From Sphingomonas sp. Leaf22 (GTDB lineage Bacteria > Pseudomonadota > Alphaproteobacteria > Sphingomonadales > Sphingomonadaceae), in NCBI RefSeq assembly GCF_001421715.1, contig NZ_LMKP01000009.1:17527-81526 (forward strand): DNA of 64,000 nucleotides, in the 5' to 3' direction. The translations under genes and the position numbers were made by a program. This document shows, piece after piece, positions 37,626 to 47,045 of this stretch; the first letter of the stretch is position 1; the number at the start of each line of letters is the position of its first letter. Under the pieces are notes generated by a model. It did no database searches, was not told the DNA's origin, and was given only the letters and a program-made list of their open reading frames with translations.

Positions 37626-38852
37626 ATGTCGACTGCCGTATCGCCGCTCGCCACGCCCTTCCCCGCGCTGCCGCCGATCGGGGGCGTGACGCTGCGGGTG
37701 GCGCGGGCGCGGTACAAGAATTGGGACCGGTGCGACCTGACGTTCGCGACGCTGGCCGAGGGGACGGCGGTCGCGGGTGTGCTGACCAACAGCAAATGCC
37801 CCTCGCCCGAGGTCGAATGGTGCCGCCGTGCGCTGGTGCTCGGCAGGGCGCGGGCGCTGGTGGTGAATGCCGGCAACTCGAACGCCTTCACCGGCGACCG
37901 GGGCCGTGCGGCGGTCGAGGCGATCGCCGCGCGCACCGCGCAGGCGATGGCGTGCCAGCCGTCCGACGTGTTCGTCGCCTCGACCGGGGTGATCGGCGTG
38001 CCGCTGCCGATCGACAAGGCCGAGGCCGGGCTGGATGCCGCCTTCGTCGCCGAACCCTGTGGCTGGGAGGCGGCAGCGGAGACGATCGGCACCACCGACA
38101 CCTTTACCAAGGGCGCGTTCACGACCGCGCGGGTCGGCGATCGCACGGTCAAGCTGGCCGGAATCATCAAGGGGTCGGGCATGATCGCGCCCGACATGGC
38201 GACGATGCTCGGCTTCGTCTTCACCGACGCGGCGGTCGATTCGGCGTTCCTGCAAAGCGTGCTGGAGGCCGCCAATCGCCAGACCTTTTCGTGCATCACG
38301 GTCGATGGCGATACCTCGACCAGCGACACGGTGCTGGCGTTCGCGACCGGTGCGGCGGGGGGTGAGCCGATCGCTTCGTTCGACGATGACGGCGCGGACG
38401 CGTTCGCGACGGCGCTGCACGACCTGTGCCGGCAACTGGCGCATCTGGTGGTGCGCGACGGCGAGGGGGCATCGAAGTTCATCGCGGTCACCGTCGAGGG
38501 CGCGGACAGCGACGGCAGCGCGCACCGCATCGCGATGAGCATCGCCAACTCGCCGCTGGTCAAAACCGCGATCGCGGGCGAGGACGCCAATTGGGGCCGG
38601 GTGGTAATGGCGGTCGGCAAGGCCGGCGAGGCGGCCGAGCGCGACAAGCTGGCGATCCGCTTCGGCACGACGCAGGTGGCCGAGGGCGGTGTGGCAGTCG
38701 CGGGTTACGACGAAGCGCCGGTGGCGGCGCATCTGCAGGGGCAGGAGGTCGAGATCGGCGTGGATCTGAACCTCGGCGAAGGTCGCGCGACGGTGTGGAC
38801 CTGCGACCTGACGCACGGCTATATTTCGATCAACGCCGATTACCGAAGTTGA
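37626..38852 (+). CDS. argJ: Ornithine acetyltransferase / N-acetylglutamate synthase ArgJ
   Basis: A 408-aa protein, the usual ArgJ length. It transfers acetyl from N-acetylornithine to glutamate in arginine synthesis. VLTNSKCPSPEVEWCRRAL and NAGNSNAFTGDRG are in the α part. The self-cleavage site is in KGSGMIAPDMATMLGF, where the Thr of ATML becomes the N-terminal nucleophile of the β chain. ITVDGDTSTSDTV and IANSPLVKTAIAGEDANWGR are in β. ATG at 37626 is chosen because homologues begin here; the frame is open further upstream. The 3' end overlaps the convergent gene by 23 bp. Confidence 0.95.
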   Translation: MSTAVSPLATPFPALPPIGGVTLRVARARYKNWDRCDLTFATLAEGTAVAGVLTNSKCPSPEVEWCRRALVLGRARALVVNAGNSNAFTGDRGRAAVEAIAARTAQAMACQPSDVFVASTGVIGVPLPIDKAEAGLDAAFVAEPCGWEAAAETIGTTDTFTKGAFTTARVGDRTVKLAGIIKGSGMIAPDMATMLGFVFTDAAVDSAFLQSVLEAANRQTFSCITVDGDTSTSDTVLAFATGAAGGEPIASFDDDGADAFATALHDLCRQLAHLVVRDGEGASKFIAVTVEGADSDGSAHRIAMSIANSPLVKTAIAGEDANWGRVVMAVGKAGEAAERDKLAIRFGTTQVAEGGVAVAGYDEAPVAAHLQGQEVEIGVDLNLGEGRATVWTCDLTHGYISINADYRS

Positions 38853-39429
38853 TCGTTCGAGGATCCAAACCGTCCGGTAGGTAGCCATCATAGGTGCGAA
38901 GCAGGTCGGCTTTGACCATCCGGTCGACAAGCAGCAGCCGCTTACTCATGCCCATATGGCCGTAGCCTCCCGGTCGGGCCGTTTCACGACCAACGAACCT
39001 GACCCGCCACAGCCGATGCTTACCGTCCCGCTTGCCAACATGGTTCGCGAAAACCGGAGCCATACGCAGGTCGGACGCCTCATCAATGTCGAACCAGATA
39101 GAAGGCGCAGTGTAGTTCCGCCCGCTCGCCCAATCGATTGGGACAAACCGGCGGCCTTCGAATTCATCGATGTATATGCCGTCATAAGGACGGGTCGGTA
39201 AAAAGTCGTAGCATCGGCGGGCACCGACAAACTTATGAACCCGTGTTCCGCCAACGCTTTCGACCTCGGAGCATCGGAATTTCGGATCGTGGCCGGTCAG
39301 CAATCGAATACCGCTATCAACTAATCTCTTCGCGCCTGACGTATCGCTGCGCGATGCCCATCCAATGCCGACGCAAACAAGAACCAAAAGGGCGAAGATC
39401 GACCATCCGACCTTCGCCCTCCGTGTCAT
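38830..39429 (-). CDS. Membrane-anchored hypothetical protein at the end of the trxA operon
   Basis: A 199-aa protein with one N-terminal membrane anchor (WSIFALLVLVCVGIGWAS) and a soluble part with SGIRLLTGHDPKFRCSEVES, YDFLPTRPYDGIYIDEFEG and YTAPSIWFDIDEASDLRM. No family is recognised. It starts in the trxA stop (TGATG). GC is clearly lower than that of the neighbouring genes, suggesting later acquisition. Confidence 0.7.
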   Translation of the reverse strand: MTRRAKVGWSIFALLVLVCVGIGWASRSDTSGAKRLVDSGIRLLTGHDPKFRCSEVESVGGTRVHKFVGARRCYDFLPTRPYDGIYIDEFEGRRFVPIDWASGRNYTAPSIWFDIDEASDLRMAPVFANHVGKRDGKHRLWRVRFVGRETARPGGYGHMGMSKRLLLVDRMVKADLLRTYDGYLPDGLDPRTINFGNRR

Positions 39430-39752
39430 CAGCCCAGTTCACCCTCGAGCCACGCCTTCAACTGGCTTTTGGGCCGCGCGCCGAGCAGGTCGGCGACCGG
39501 CTGGCCGTTCTTGAACAGCTTGAGCAACGGGATCGACTGGACGCCCATCGAACCGGCGGTGTCGGGATTGGCCATGATGTCGACCTTGGCAATCGTCACC
39601 TTGTCGCCCAGTTCCTCGGCGATTTCCTCAAGCGCCGGGGCGATCATCTTGCACGGCCCGCACCAGTCCGCCCAGAAATCGACCAGCACCGGCTTGTCGG
39701 ATTGCAGGACATCGGCGGAAAAGCTGGCGTCGGTAACGGTCTTGGTCGGCAT
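39429..39752 (-). CDS. trxA: Thioredoxin
   Basis: A 107-aa thioredoxin with the WCGPCK active site in VLVDFWADWCGPCKMIAP and the cis-proline loop QSIPLLKLFKNGQ. ATG at 39752 has AAGGAG upstream, so it is chosen over the earlier in-frame start at 39776. It reduces disulfides in cytoplasmic proteins. It lies 46 bp after addA on the same strand, as in many alphaproteobacteria. Confidence 0.96.
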   Translation of the reverse strand: MPTKTVTDASFSADVLQSDKPVLVDFWADWCGPCKMIAPALEEIAEELGDKVTIAKVDIMANPDTAGSMGVQSIPLLKLFKNGQPVADLLGARPKSQLKAWLEGELG

Positions 39753-39798
39753 GGGATTCTCCTTCTGGACCAACATTTATGAACGGCGGGGCGGCACC

Positions 39799-42700
39799 TC
39801 AAGCTTCGCGTGGCAAGCTTTGTTCCCTCGGCTCCAAGCCCGGCTTGTGCGCTGCCAGCAGGTCGGCAGGCAGAACGAACAGTTTCGGCCCGGCGGTATA
39901 GAGCAGCGCCGCCTCGATCGACCGGTCGGGAAAGATGACGGCGAGCGCAGCGGCATAGGCGGCCATCTGTTTCAGATGATAGACCGGAATGTCGTCGATC
40001 GCGGGCGGCACGCGGCGACCGGTCTTGAAATCGACGACGCGGACGACCGTTTCGCCGATGCACAGGCGATCGACGGTGCCGGCCACGACCTGCGTGCCGA
40101 CGACGGCGGCGATCGGCGCTTCGGCGAGTGCGTCGGGGCCGAACAGATCGGTGAAGACCGGATCGTCGAGGATCGCCATCGCGTCGCGCGTCACCCGATC
40201 GCGCAATTTCGCGTCGTTCACGCCCGCCGCCCCGGCCAGCCAGCGTTCGGCGGCGGCGGCGCGCTGATCGCGGGGCAGGTCGGGCAGGCGTTCGAACAGC
40301 TGGTGCAACAACCGGCCACGCTCGGCGGCGGCCCGCATCGTCGCGGTCGGGGGTGGATCGGACACTTCGTCCTCACCCAGCGCGGAGGGTGCCAGCGGGC
40401 GCGGCGGGCGCGCTTCGGCGGGGGCCGGGGCGCGGAGCCACGCGGGGGCGGCGGTTGGCGCGGGTGCGGTCGTGCCGCGACGGGTGCGCGCAACGACCGG
40501 GGCTTGCCGGGTCAGGCCGGTGAAGACGCGCTCGCCCTCCCCCGCGGGCACGCCCAGCGCGTCGAACGCGGCGGCGGCGGCGCTGTACCAGCTGAGCGCC
40601 GGCGGGATGCCCTGACAACGCGCCGAAGGGGCACCGGCGATGACCAGCCGTTCCTCGGCACGGGTCGCGGCGACGTAGAACAGCCGCCAGTGTTCCTCCA
40701 GTTCGCGTCGGTCGATCGCGGCGACCGCATCGTCGACCGGCGTACCCCGCTCGCCACCACGCGGACGAAACACGGGGAAGGCCGCGCCGTCATGGCCTTC
40801 CGGCGTCCACGCGACGATGTCGCGGCGGCTGTTGGCGGGATCGATCGCCGCGTCGGCCAGCAGGACCAGCGGTGCCTGCAATCCCTTCGACCCGTGCGCG
40901 GTCATCACCCGCACCGCGCCGCCCGATGCCCCAGCGTCGCGCTTGATCTCGACTTCGCCCCGGTCGAACCATTCGACGAAGCGTTGCAACGAGGACGTGG
41001 CGACGCTTTCGAACGACAACGCCGCGTTCAGCAGTTCGTCGATCGGGTCGCGGGCCTCTTCGCCCAGCCGCGCGATCAGCTTGCGACGGCCATCGAGATC
41101 GCCCGACAGCAGTTCCTCGAGAAACCGATAGGGGGTGGCGAAATCGGCGCGGCGCAGGATGCGCGACAACGGCTCGACCGCGTCGCTGCCGGTCTGGCGC
41201 AGATGCCGCCACAGGCTGCCACCCTCGCGCAGGGCCCCGGCCAGCAACTGTTCCTGCGTCCAGCCGATCAGCGGCGATACCAGCAGGTTGGCGAGGCTGA
41301 GATCATCTTCGGGCTGGAGCGCGAAGCGGATCGCCGCGAGCAGATCCTGCACGGCGAGCGGCGCGTCGAGCCGCAACCGGTCGACGCCCGCGACCGGCAC
41401 CCCCTCCGCATAGAGCCGCGCGACGATCAGCGAGGCAAGGTCGCCGCGCCGCTTGACCAGCACCATGATGTCGCCGGGCTGGAGCGTCCGCCCCTTGGAT
41501 TCCAAGGGCAGTGTGCCGATCCAGCCCTTGATCGCGCGGGCGATGTCGCGGGCGATGACGCGGGTCGAATCGTCGATCCAGCCTTCCTCGTCCTCCCCCG
41601 CCGCCTCGACCACGGTGGGCGCCCATAGGGTGACAGTGCCGGGGCCAGGCACTTCGCTGTCATGGGTTTCGGGCGTATCGATGCCCATGCCCGGATCGGG
41701 CAAGGCGGCGATGGCAGCGTCGACGAACTCCAGCACCGGGCGGGTGGTGCGGAAACTATGGGTCAGCGACAGCGTGTCGAGCTCGCGCGCCTCGCCGCGA
41801 TAATCGTCGGGCAGCGTCGCGCGGCGCGTGAAATCGCTGTGCGCCGCCCGGAAATAGATCGGGTCGGTGCCCTGAAAGCCGAAGATCGCCTGTTTGTAAT
41901 CGCCGACGACGAACAGCGTCCGCATACCCGCCGCGCGCACCGCATCGCCGCTGAAATATTCCTCGACCAGCGAGCGGACGATCGCCCATTGCTGCGGATT
42001 GGTGTCCTGCGCCTCGTCGATCAGGACGTGTTCGGTGGTCTGGTCGAGCTTGAAGCGGACCCAGTCGCCGATGCCAGGCTGCGCGAGCAGCTTGAGCGTC
42101 TCGCGGATCAGATCGTCGAAATCGACCGTCCCCGCCCGCCGCTTGGCCCGGACATAGGCGTCGGCATAGGCGCGCCCGGCCTCCAGCGCGCCGGCCAGCG
42201 CATCGGCGTAAGCAGCCTGCGCGCGGATCGACAGCAGTTCGGCGGCGCGGGTGCCGACCGCTTCGGCCAGTTCGTCATAGTCGGGGTCGGCGGCGATCAA
42301 CTTGGCCGATGCCTTTTTAAGCGTATCCTTCTGGGTAAAGAACATGGCCCGGACATCGCCCAGCCGCAGCGCGCGTTCGGCGGGGGGCTGCGCCAGCCAG
42401 TCGAAGATCGCGCCATGCAGCTTCAGCCCGGTCGCGGTGCCCCAGGCGCGATTGGCCTCGGCCAGCCGATCCAGCGCGTCGCAATCGAATTCGTCGTCGC
42501 CGCACGCCCGCGCGATTACCTCGTCCACGTCCCCCGACGGCAGGTGGAAGGCACGGCGCAGGAACGGCTGGAGTCCGCTCGGCAACTCCGCCATCGCCTG
42601 CGGATTACGCGCACATTCACGTAGGAATCCCTCGGCCGCCCCCTCGCCCATCCGCAACGACATGGCGGCGATGGCGTCGCCGATCCGGGTCGACCCGCTC

Positions 42701-43224
42701 CGCTGTTCCTCGACCAGCAATTCGGCCAGCGCCTCGCGCGCCATGCCGGCTTCCTCGCGCGCCTCCAGCGGGCGGAAGCCGGGGACCAGCCCCGCCTCGA
42801 CCGGGAAACCGGCGAGCAGGCTCTGGCAGAAGCCATGGATCGTCTGGATACGTACCCCGCCGCCCGGTGCGTCGAGGACGCGGGCGAACAGGGTGCGGGC
42901 GCGGGCGAGCAGCGCCGGATCGTTCACATCCTCGCCCAACGCGAACAGATCGGCCCGCAGGTCGGCAACCGGCAACCGGACCCAGCGCGCGAGGCGGCTG
43001 GCGACGCGTTCGGCCATTTCCGCCGCTCCGGCCTTGGTAAAGGTCAGGCACAGGATCGCCGCGGGATCGACCCCGCGCAGCAGCAGCCGGAACACCCGCG
43101 CCGACAGGACGTGCGTCTTGCCGGTTCCCGCCGATGCCGACAGCCAGACATGGCGATGCGGGTCGCTGGCCGCCGCCTGATCGTTCTTCAGCCGCTGAAG
43201 CGCGCGGACTTCACTCACGGCCAT
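39799..43224 (-). CDS. addA: Double-strand break repair helicase-nuclease subunit AddA
   Basis: A 1,141-aa protein. Walker A is WLSASAGTGKTHVLSARVFR; ILCLTFTKAGAAEMAERV is helicase motif Ia; HVLIDEAQDTNPQQWAIVRS is motif II; FVVGDYKQAIFGFQGTDP is motif III; and RVMTAHGSKGLQAPLVLLAD is motif V. The C-terminal nuclease domain has VRVVDFKTGRRVPP. With AddB it resects DNA ends to load RecA. Start ATG at 43224 (MAVSEVRAL) resembles homologues; GTG at 43236 is possible. The start overlaps the addB end. Confidence 0.95.
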   Translation of the reverse strand: MAVSEVRALQRLKNDQAAASDPHRHVWLSASAGTGKTHVLSARVFRLLLRGVDPAAILCLTFTKAGAAEMAERVASRLARWVRLPVADLRADLFALGEDVNDPALLARARTLFARVLDAPGGGVRIQTIHGFCQSLLAGFPVEAGLVPGFRPLEAREEAGMAREALAELLVEEQRSGSTRIGDAIAAMSLRMGEGAAEGFLRECARNPQAMAELPSGLQPFLRRAFHLPSGDVDEVIARACGDDEFDCDALDRLAEANRAWGTATGLKLHGAIFDWLAQPPAERALRLGDVRAMFFTQKDTLKKASAKLIAADPDYDELAEAVGTRAAELLSIRAQAAYADALAGALEAGRAYADAYVRAKRRAGTVDFDDLIRETLKLLAQPGIGDWVRFKLDQTTEHVLIDEAQDTNPQQWAIVRSLVEEYFSGDAVRAAGMRTLFVVGDYKQAIFGFQGTDPIYFRAAHSDFTRRATLPDDYRGEARELDTLSLTHSFRTTRPVLEFVDAAIAALPDPGMGIDTPETHDSEVPGPGTVTLWAPTVVEAAGEDEEGWIDDSTRVIARDIARAIKGWIGTLPLESKGRTLQPGDIMVLVKRRGDLASLIVARLYAEGVPVAGVDRLRLDAPLAVQDLLAAIRFALQPEDDLSLANLLVSPLIGWTQEQLLAGALREGGSLWRHLRQTGSDAVEPLSRILRRADFATPYRFLEELLSGDLDGRRKLIARLGEEARDPIDELLNAALSFESVATSSLQRFVEWFDRGEVEIKRDAGASGGAVRVMTAHGSKGLQAPLVLLADAAIDPANSRRDIVAWTPEGHDGAAFPVFRPRGGERGTPVDDAVAAIDRRELEEHWRLFYVAATRAEERLVIAGAPSARCQGIPPALSWYSAAAAAFDALGVPAGEGERVFTGLTRQAPVVARTRRGTTAPAPTAAPAWLRAPAPAEARPPRPLAPSALGEDEVSDPPPTATMRAAAERGRLLHQLFERLPDLPRDQRAAAAERWLAGAAGVNDAKLRDRVTRDAMAILDDPVFTDLFGPDALAEAPIAAVVGTQVVAGTVDRLCIGETVVRVVDFKTGRRVPPAIDDIPVYHLKQMAAYAAALAVIFPDRSIEAALLYTAGPKLFVLPADLLAAHKPGLEPREQSLPREA

Positions 43225-46200
43225 ACCATTCGTCACGGCGCATCAACTGGTCATACTCGGCATAGGGGGCATATTCGGGAACAAGCTTGGCGACGAACGC
43301 CTCGTCGCCGGTCAGGAAGCGGGCGACGGCGTCTTCGAAATGCCCCTTGGCGACGGCAACGAAATCGTCGGCGACCACCCGCCCCTTCGACCCGTCGGCA
43401 TTGACCGGCGAGGTCATCTTGCCGAAACGGTCGCCATCCTTGGTCAGCGACCAGTATTCGAACGCGGTGGCGGTGCCGCGCACCCCGCCGAAGCAGCCGC
43501 GCTCCGCCATCAACCCCAACAGCCCCAGTTGCAGGCTGTAGCCGGCGGCGACCGCCTTCGCGCTCGGGGCCTTGCCGGTCTTGTAATCGATGATGGCGAG
43601 GCCGCCGTCGCTGGCGCGATCGATACGGTCGGCCTTGCCCGACAGTTCGACGCCGGCGATCTCCAGCGTGCCGCCGCACTCGACGCCGGCAACGATCCGC
43701 CCCTCGGCCAGCTTCTCATGGGTGAAGGCCGCGACCCAGTCGATCGCCTCGCGCAGGCGCGGCACCCACAATGCGCGCAGCAAGGGGTGGGTACGCGGAT
43801 CGTCGGACAGTGCCTGCAACCGGCGATGCAGCTTCACCGGGTCCAACCCGTCCTCACGCGCCCAGCGTTCGAGCACGCCATGCACCGCCGTGCCCCGCCA
43901 CGCGGCGGTCGGATCGGCATCGACCGCATCCATCGGCGACAGGCGCAGCATCCGCCGTGCGTAGAAGGCGTAGGGGTCGGCCTTCAACCGGTCGACTTCG
44001 GTCACCGAAATGCGGCGTGGGCGCAGCACTACCGGCGGACGCGGCGCTGGACGCGACGCGGCGGCATAGCGATCGGGCGTATCGATCGCGCGCGCCCAAT
44101 CGCGCAGATGCTCGGCACGCTCCAGCCCGTCGTCCAGCGCCTGCAACCGCAGCCACAGCCGTGAGGCGATGGTCGGCGCGGTCGCATCGCGCGCGGCGCG
44201 GGTCAGGATCACGTCGCGCGCCCCCAGCGCACCGGCAAAGTCGTGCGCGGCAAGGCCGATCCGGCGTTCGAGGCCGGGCAGCTTCAGGTCGGCGCGGATG
44301 CGCGGCGCGAGCCACGGGTCGGGTGACGGCAATTGCGGCCAGACCCCTTCGTTCAGGCCGCCGAGGATCATCAGATCGGCGGTCTGCAAACGTGCTTCGA
44401 GCAGGCCGAGAATGGCGAGCCGGGGATGCGCACCCTGCGGCGGACGCACCGCGACTTCATCGAGCAGCGTGCGCAACAGCGCCGGCAGCGTCCGCGGGTC
44501 GATCGTCGGCGGCCCGATCGGTGCCTGTTCCTCCAGCGCGGCGATCAATTCGGCGGCGGCGCGCCCTTCGGGACGGCTCCACGCCGCATCGCCCGCCAGT
44601 TCGCTCGCGGTCTCGCGCAGCAGCACCAGCAGGTCGGCCAGCGGCTGCGCCCCGGCGGCGAAGGCGGTCGCCAGCGGCGTCAGCAACGGACACGCCATGT
44701 CCCAGAAAGGCTGCGCAGCGGCCCGGATCGCGGCGTCGCGCGGCTCGCCCTCGCGCAGTTGGCGGCCGATCCCCGCCAGCCCCGGCGCGGGGCGCGGCCC
44801 GCGCAGCGCCCGGTCGAGCCGGCGCACCCCGTCGAGCCACGTGACGCGCTGTTCGGCCTCGCCGCTGCGTACCAGCGGATGTTTGAGCAGCGCCAGCAGT
44901 GCGACCGGCGCGAAGCCCTGTGCCGCCGCCTCGACCACCGCCAGCAGCAACGTGCCCGGGGCCAGCAGCGACAGCGGCTGTCCGGCGGAATCGTCGACCG
45001 CCACGTCCCACCGCGCCATATGCGCCGCGACCCGCCGCGCGAGCATCCGGTCGGGGGTGACGAGCGCGGCGGTGCGACCCGGCGTTTCCAATGCCTCGCG
45101 CAGCGCGATGGCGATCGCCTGCGCCTCCTCGGCCGGGGTCGCCAGTTCGACCATTTTCACGCCGACCAGGCGGCGGTCGGTGGCGGGGACGTCGATCCAG
45201 TGATGGGTCCGGTCGGCGGGGCTGAGCGCGGTGGCGATGGCGCGGCTGCGCGTCGGGGTCGCGTCATGCTCGCTCGCCGCCTGCCAGCGGACGAATTCGC
45301 GACGGTTGACGCCCATCCGATCGAGCAACAGCTTCAGATGAAATTGCGGGTGGGTTTCGATCGATCGCTTGCGACGGCCGGTCACCGGATCGGGATCATG
45401 CGGCCCCAGCGACGCCCATTCGTTGTCGTCCATCGCGAGGTCGAGGCCCGGCAGGACCACCATCCCGCTCGGCAGTCCGGCGACGCACCGCTGAATGCGG
45501 GCGAGCGCGGGCGCGTTGGTCGCGATTCCCGCCGCGCAGACGAACCCCTTGGGCGGCACGGCGGTCCAGCGCGCGGCGAGTTGCTTGAGCAACCGGGTCC
45601 GCCGATCGGCAAGGTCGATCCGCCCCAGCGCGGCTAGTTCGCCCGGCCAGCGATCGAGCACGATCCGGAACAGTTCGAGCGAGCGTTCCCAATGCGCCGA
45701 CAGCGTTTCGTCGAGGTCGAGCGTCCGCAGCGCCGCCGGGTCGACCTCCTCGACCAGCAGCTGGTCGAGCGTCGCGGCCAGATCGCCCGCCAGCCGCACC
45801 GCTTCCGCCCCGTCGACCGGGCGACCGGCGCGCTGCCGCTCCTCCGCGACCAGCCGCGCGAGGATCATCCGCCGTGCGAGCGGATCGATCGCGGGCGGGA
45901 TCGGCGCGGCATCGGCCGGGTCGGCGAAACTGCCGGCCCCTTCGTCCAGTTCGGGATCGCCGATCGCGACCAGCCGGGGCAGCAGCAACCCGCCGCCGCT
46001 GGCGCGCACGAACGCCTCCTGCACCGTCCGCTTGGCGCGGTTGGTCGGGACCAGCACCATGCCCTGCGCGAGGCCGACGGGGTCGCCACCGAACCGGCGG
46101 ATCAGCCCCACCGCCAGCGCATCGGCGAACGCGCGGTGGATCGGAATGGTATAGAGGCCGAGGCGCCTTATGGTGGTGGCTCGCTCCCCCGCCCGGCCAC

Positions 46201-46297
46201 CAACGGCAGTATCCTGATGGGTGGCCGGGTGGGGGAGCGGGCCGGCACCGCCTAAAAACTCGCTCTCCCGCGAGTTTTCAAAAGCCCCCTCAGCCAT
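43211..46297 (-). CDS. addB: Double-strand break repair subunit AddB
   Basis: A 1,028-aa protein. Recognisable AddB begins at LYTIPIHRAFADALAVGL, followed by VLVPTNRAKRTVQEAF; homologues start only a few residues before this. The C-terminal nuclease is LAIIDYKTGKAPSAKAVAAG. The only in-frame ATG (46297) lies 47 codons earlier, and those codons consist of an intrinsic-terminator-like hairpin and a large GC palindrome rather than conserved protein. Either the extension is translated or an unseen start is used. It overlaps murU by eight bases. Confidence 0.92.
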   Translation of the reverse strand: MAEGAFENSRESEFLGGAGPLPHPATHQDTAVGGRAGERATTIRRLGLYTIPIHRAFADALAVGLIRRFGGDPVGLAQGMVLVPTNRAKRTVQEAFVRASGGGLLLPRLVAIGDPELDEGAGSFADPADAAPIPPAIDPLARRMILARLVAEERQRAGRPVDGAEAVRLAGDLAATLDQLLVEEVDPAALRTLDLDETLSAHWERSLELFRIVLDRWPGELAALGRIDLADRRTRLLKQLAARWTAVPPKGFVCAAGIATNAPALARIQRCVAGLPSGMVVLPGLDLAMDDNEWASLGPHDPDPVTGRRKRSIETHPQFHLKLLLDRMGVNRREFVRWQAASEHDATPTRSRAIATALSPADRTHHWIDVPATDRRLVGVKMVELATPAEEAQAIAIALREALETPGRTAALVTPDRMLARRVAAHMARWDVAVDDSAGQPLSLLAPGTLLLAVVEAAAQGFAPVALLALLKHPLVRSGEAEQRVTWLDGVRRLDRALRGPRPAPGLAGIGRQLREGEPRDAAIRAAAQPFWDMACPLLTPLATAFAAGAQPLADLLVLLRETASELAGDAAWSRPEGRAAAELIAALEEQAPIGPPTIDPRTLPALLRTLLDEVAVRPPQGAHPRLAILGLLEARLQTADLMILGGLNEGVWPQLPSPDPWLAPRIRADLKLPGLERRIGLAAHDFAGALGARDVILTRAARDATAPTIASRLWLRLQALDDGLERAEHLRDWARAIDTPDRYAAASRPAPRPPVVLRPRRISVTEVDRLKADPYAFYARRMLRLSPMDAVDADPTAAWRGTAVHGVLERWAREDGLDPVKLHRRLQALSDDPRTHPLLRALWVPRLREAIDWVAAFTHEKLAEGRIVAGVECGGTLEIAGVELSGKADRIDRASDGGLAIIDYKTGKAPSAKAVAAGYSLQLGLLGLMAERGCFGGVRGTATAFEYWSLTKDGDRFGKMTSPVNADGSKGRVVADDFVAVAKGHFEDAVARFLTGDEAFVAKLVPEYAPYAEYDQLMRRDEWYGRE
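46182..46239. repeat. Large palindromic repeat at the 5' end of addB
   Basis: Arms of 20 bp at 46182-46201 and 46220-46239 (GGTGGCCGGG core) pair with one mismatch around an 18-base loop. The sequence type is a REP-like intergenic palindrome, yet here it lies within the predicted addB reading frame. Confidence 0.7.
46258..46281 (-). terminator. Intrinsic terminator after murU, inside the predicted addB start
   Basis: On the minus strand AAAACTCGC pairs with GCGAGTTTT around GGGAGA and is followed by a further T, just downstream of the murU stop. It lies within the N-terminal extension predicted for AddB. This argues that the operon may be broken between murU and addB. Confidence 0.6.
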
Positions 46298-47045
46298 CTG
46301 CGAGGAAGGCTTCGGTCATCGGGATCGCGCCGGGGGTGCCGACATCGAACCACAGCCCCTGATGCACCGCCCCGAATGCCCGGCCCGCATCGATCGCGCG
46401 GTTCCAGAACAAATTGGTCGAAAACGCGCCTTCGGGCCAGTCCGCAATGACCCGCGGCGACAGAATCTGCACGCCGGTGAACACGAACGGCGCGAGCCGG
46501 CCGGGTTTGCGGCGGCCGGTGATGCGTCCCATCGCGTCGATGTGAAAATCGCCCTGCCCGCGATGACCATGCGCCAGCGCCTGGGGCACGAGCAGCAGCA
46601 GCGCGTCCATCTTCGCATCGTCCCACAGCGCGCTCAGCAACCGGATCGAATCGACCGGACCGTCGACCCACAGATTGTCCGAATTGACGCAGACGAACGC
46701 CTGGTCGCCGATCAGGTCGCGCGCCTGCACCAGTCCGCCGCCGGTCTCCAGCAACTGCGCGCGTTCGTCGGACACGGCGACGTCGATGCCCTTCACCCGG
46801 TGCTTGAGATGCGCTTCCATCGCATCGGCTAGGTAATGGACGTTGACCACCGCGCGTTTGACGCCGGCCCCGCGCAACCGGTCGAACACATGGTCGATCA
46901 ACGGCTTGCCTGCGACCTCGACCAGCGGCTTGGGGCGCATCGCGGTCAACGGGCGCATCCGCTTGCCCAGCCCCGCCGCCAGCACCATCGCGGTTTCCGG
47001 CACCTGTGCCTGCGGATGGGGGCGGATCGAACGGAGCGTGGTCAT
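46290..47045 (-). CDS. murU: N-acetylmuramate-1-phosphate uridylyltransferase MurU
   Basis: A 251-aa nucleotidyltransferase. The signature AMVLAAGLGKRMRPLTAMRP is followed by KPLVEVAGKPLIDHVF, VCVNSDNLWVDG and WFDVGTPGAIP. It makes UDP-MurNAc from MurNAc-1-phosphate, the step after AmgK in a recycling route that bypasses de novo synthesis and gives fosfomycin tolerance in species that have it. ATG at 47045 overlaps the amgK stop (ATGA). Assignment rests on the AmgK-MurU pairing; other sugar nucleotidyltransferases look similar. Confidence 0.88.
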   Translation of the reverse strand: MTTLRSIRPHPQAQVPETAMVLAAGLGKRMRPLTAMRPKPLVEVAGKPLIDHVFDRLRGAGVKRAVVNVHYLADAMEAHLKHRVKGIDVAVSDERAQLLETGGGLVQARDLIGDQAFVCVNSDNLWVDGPVDSIRLLSALWDDAKMDALLLLVPQALAHGHRGQGDFHIDAMGRITGRRKPGRLAPFVFTGVQILSPRVIADWPEGAFSTNLFWNRAIDAGRAFGAVHQGLWFDVGTPGAIPMTEAFLADG

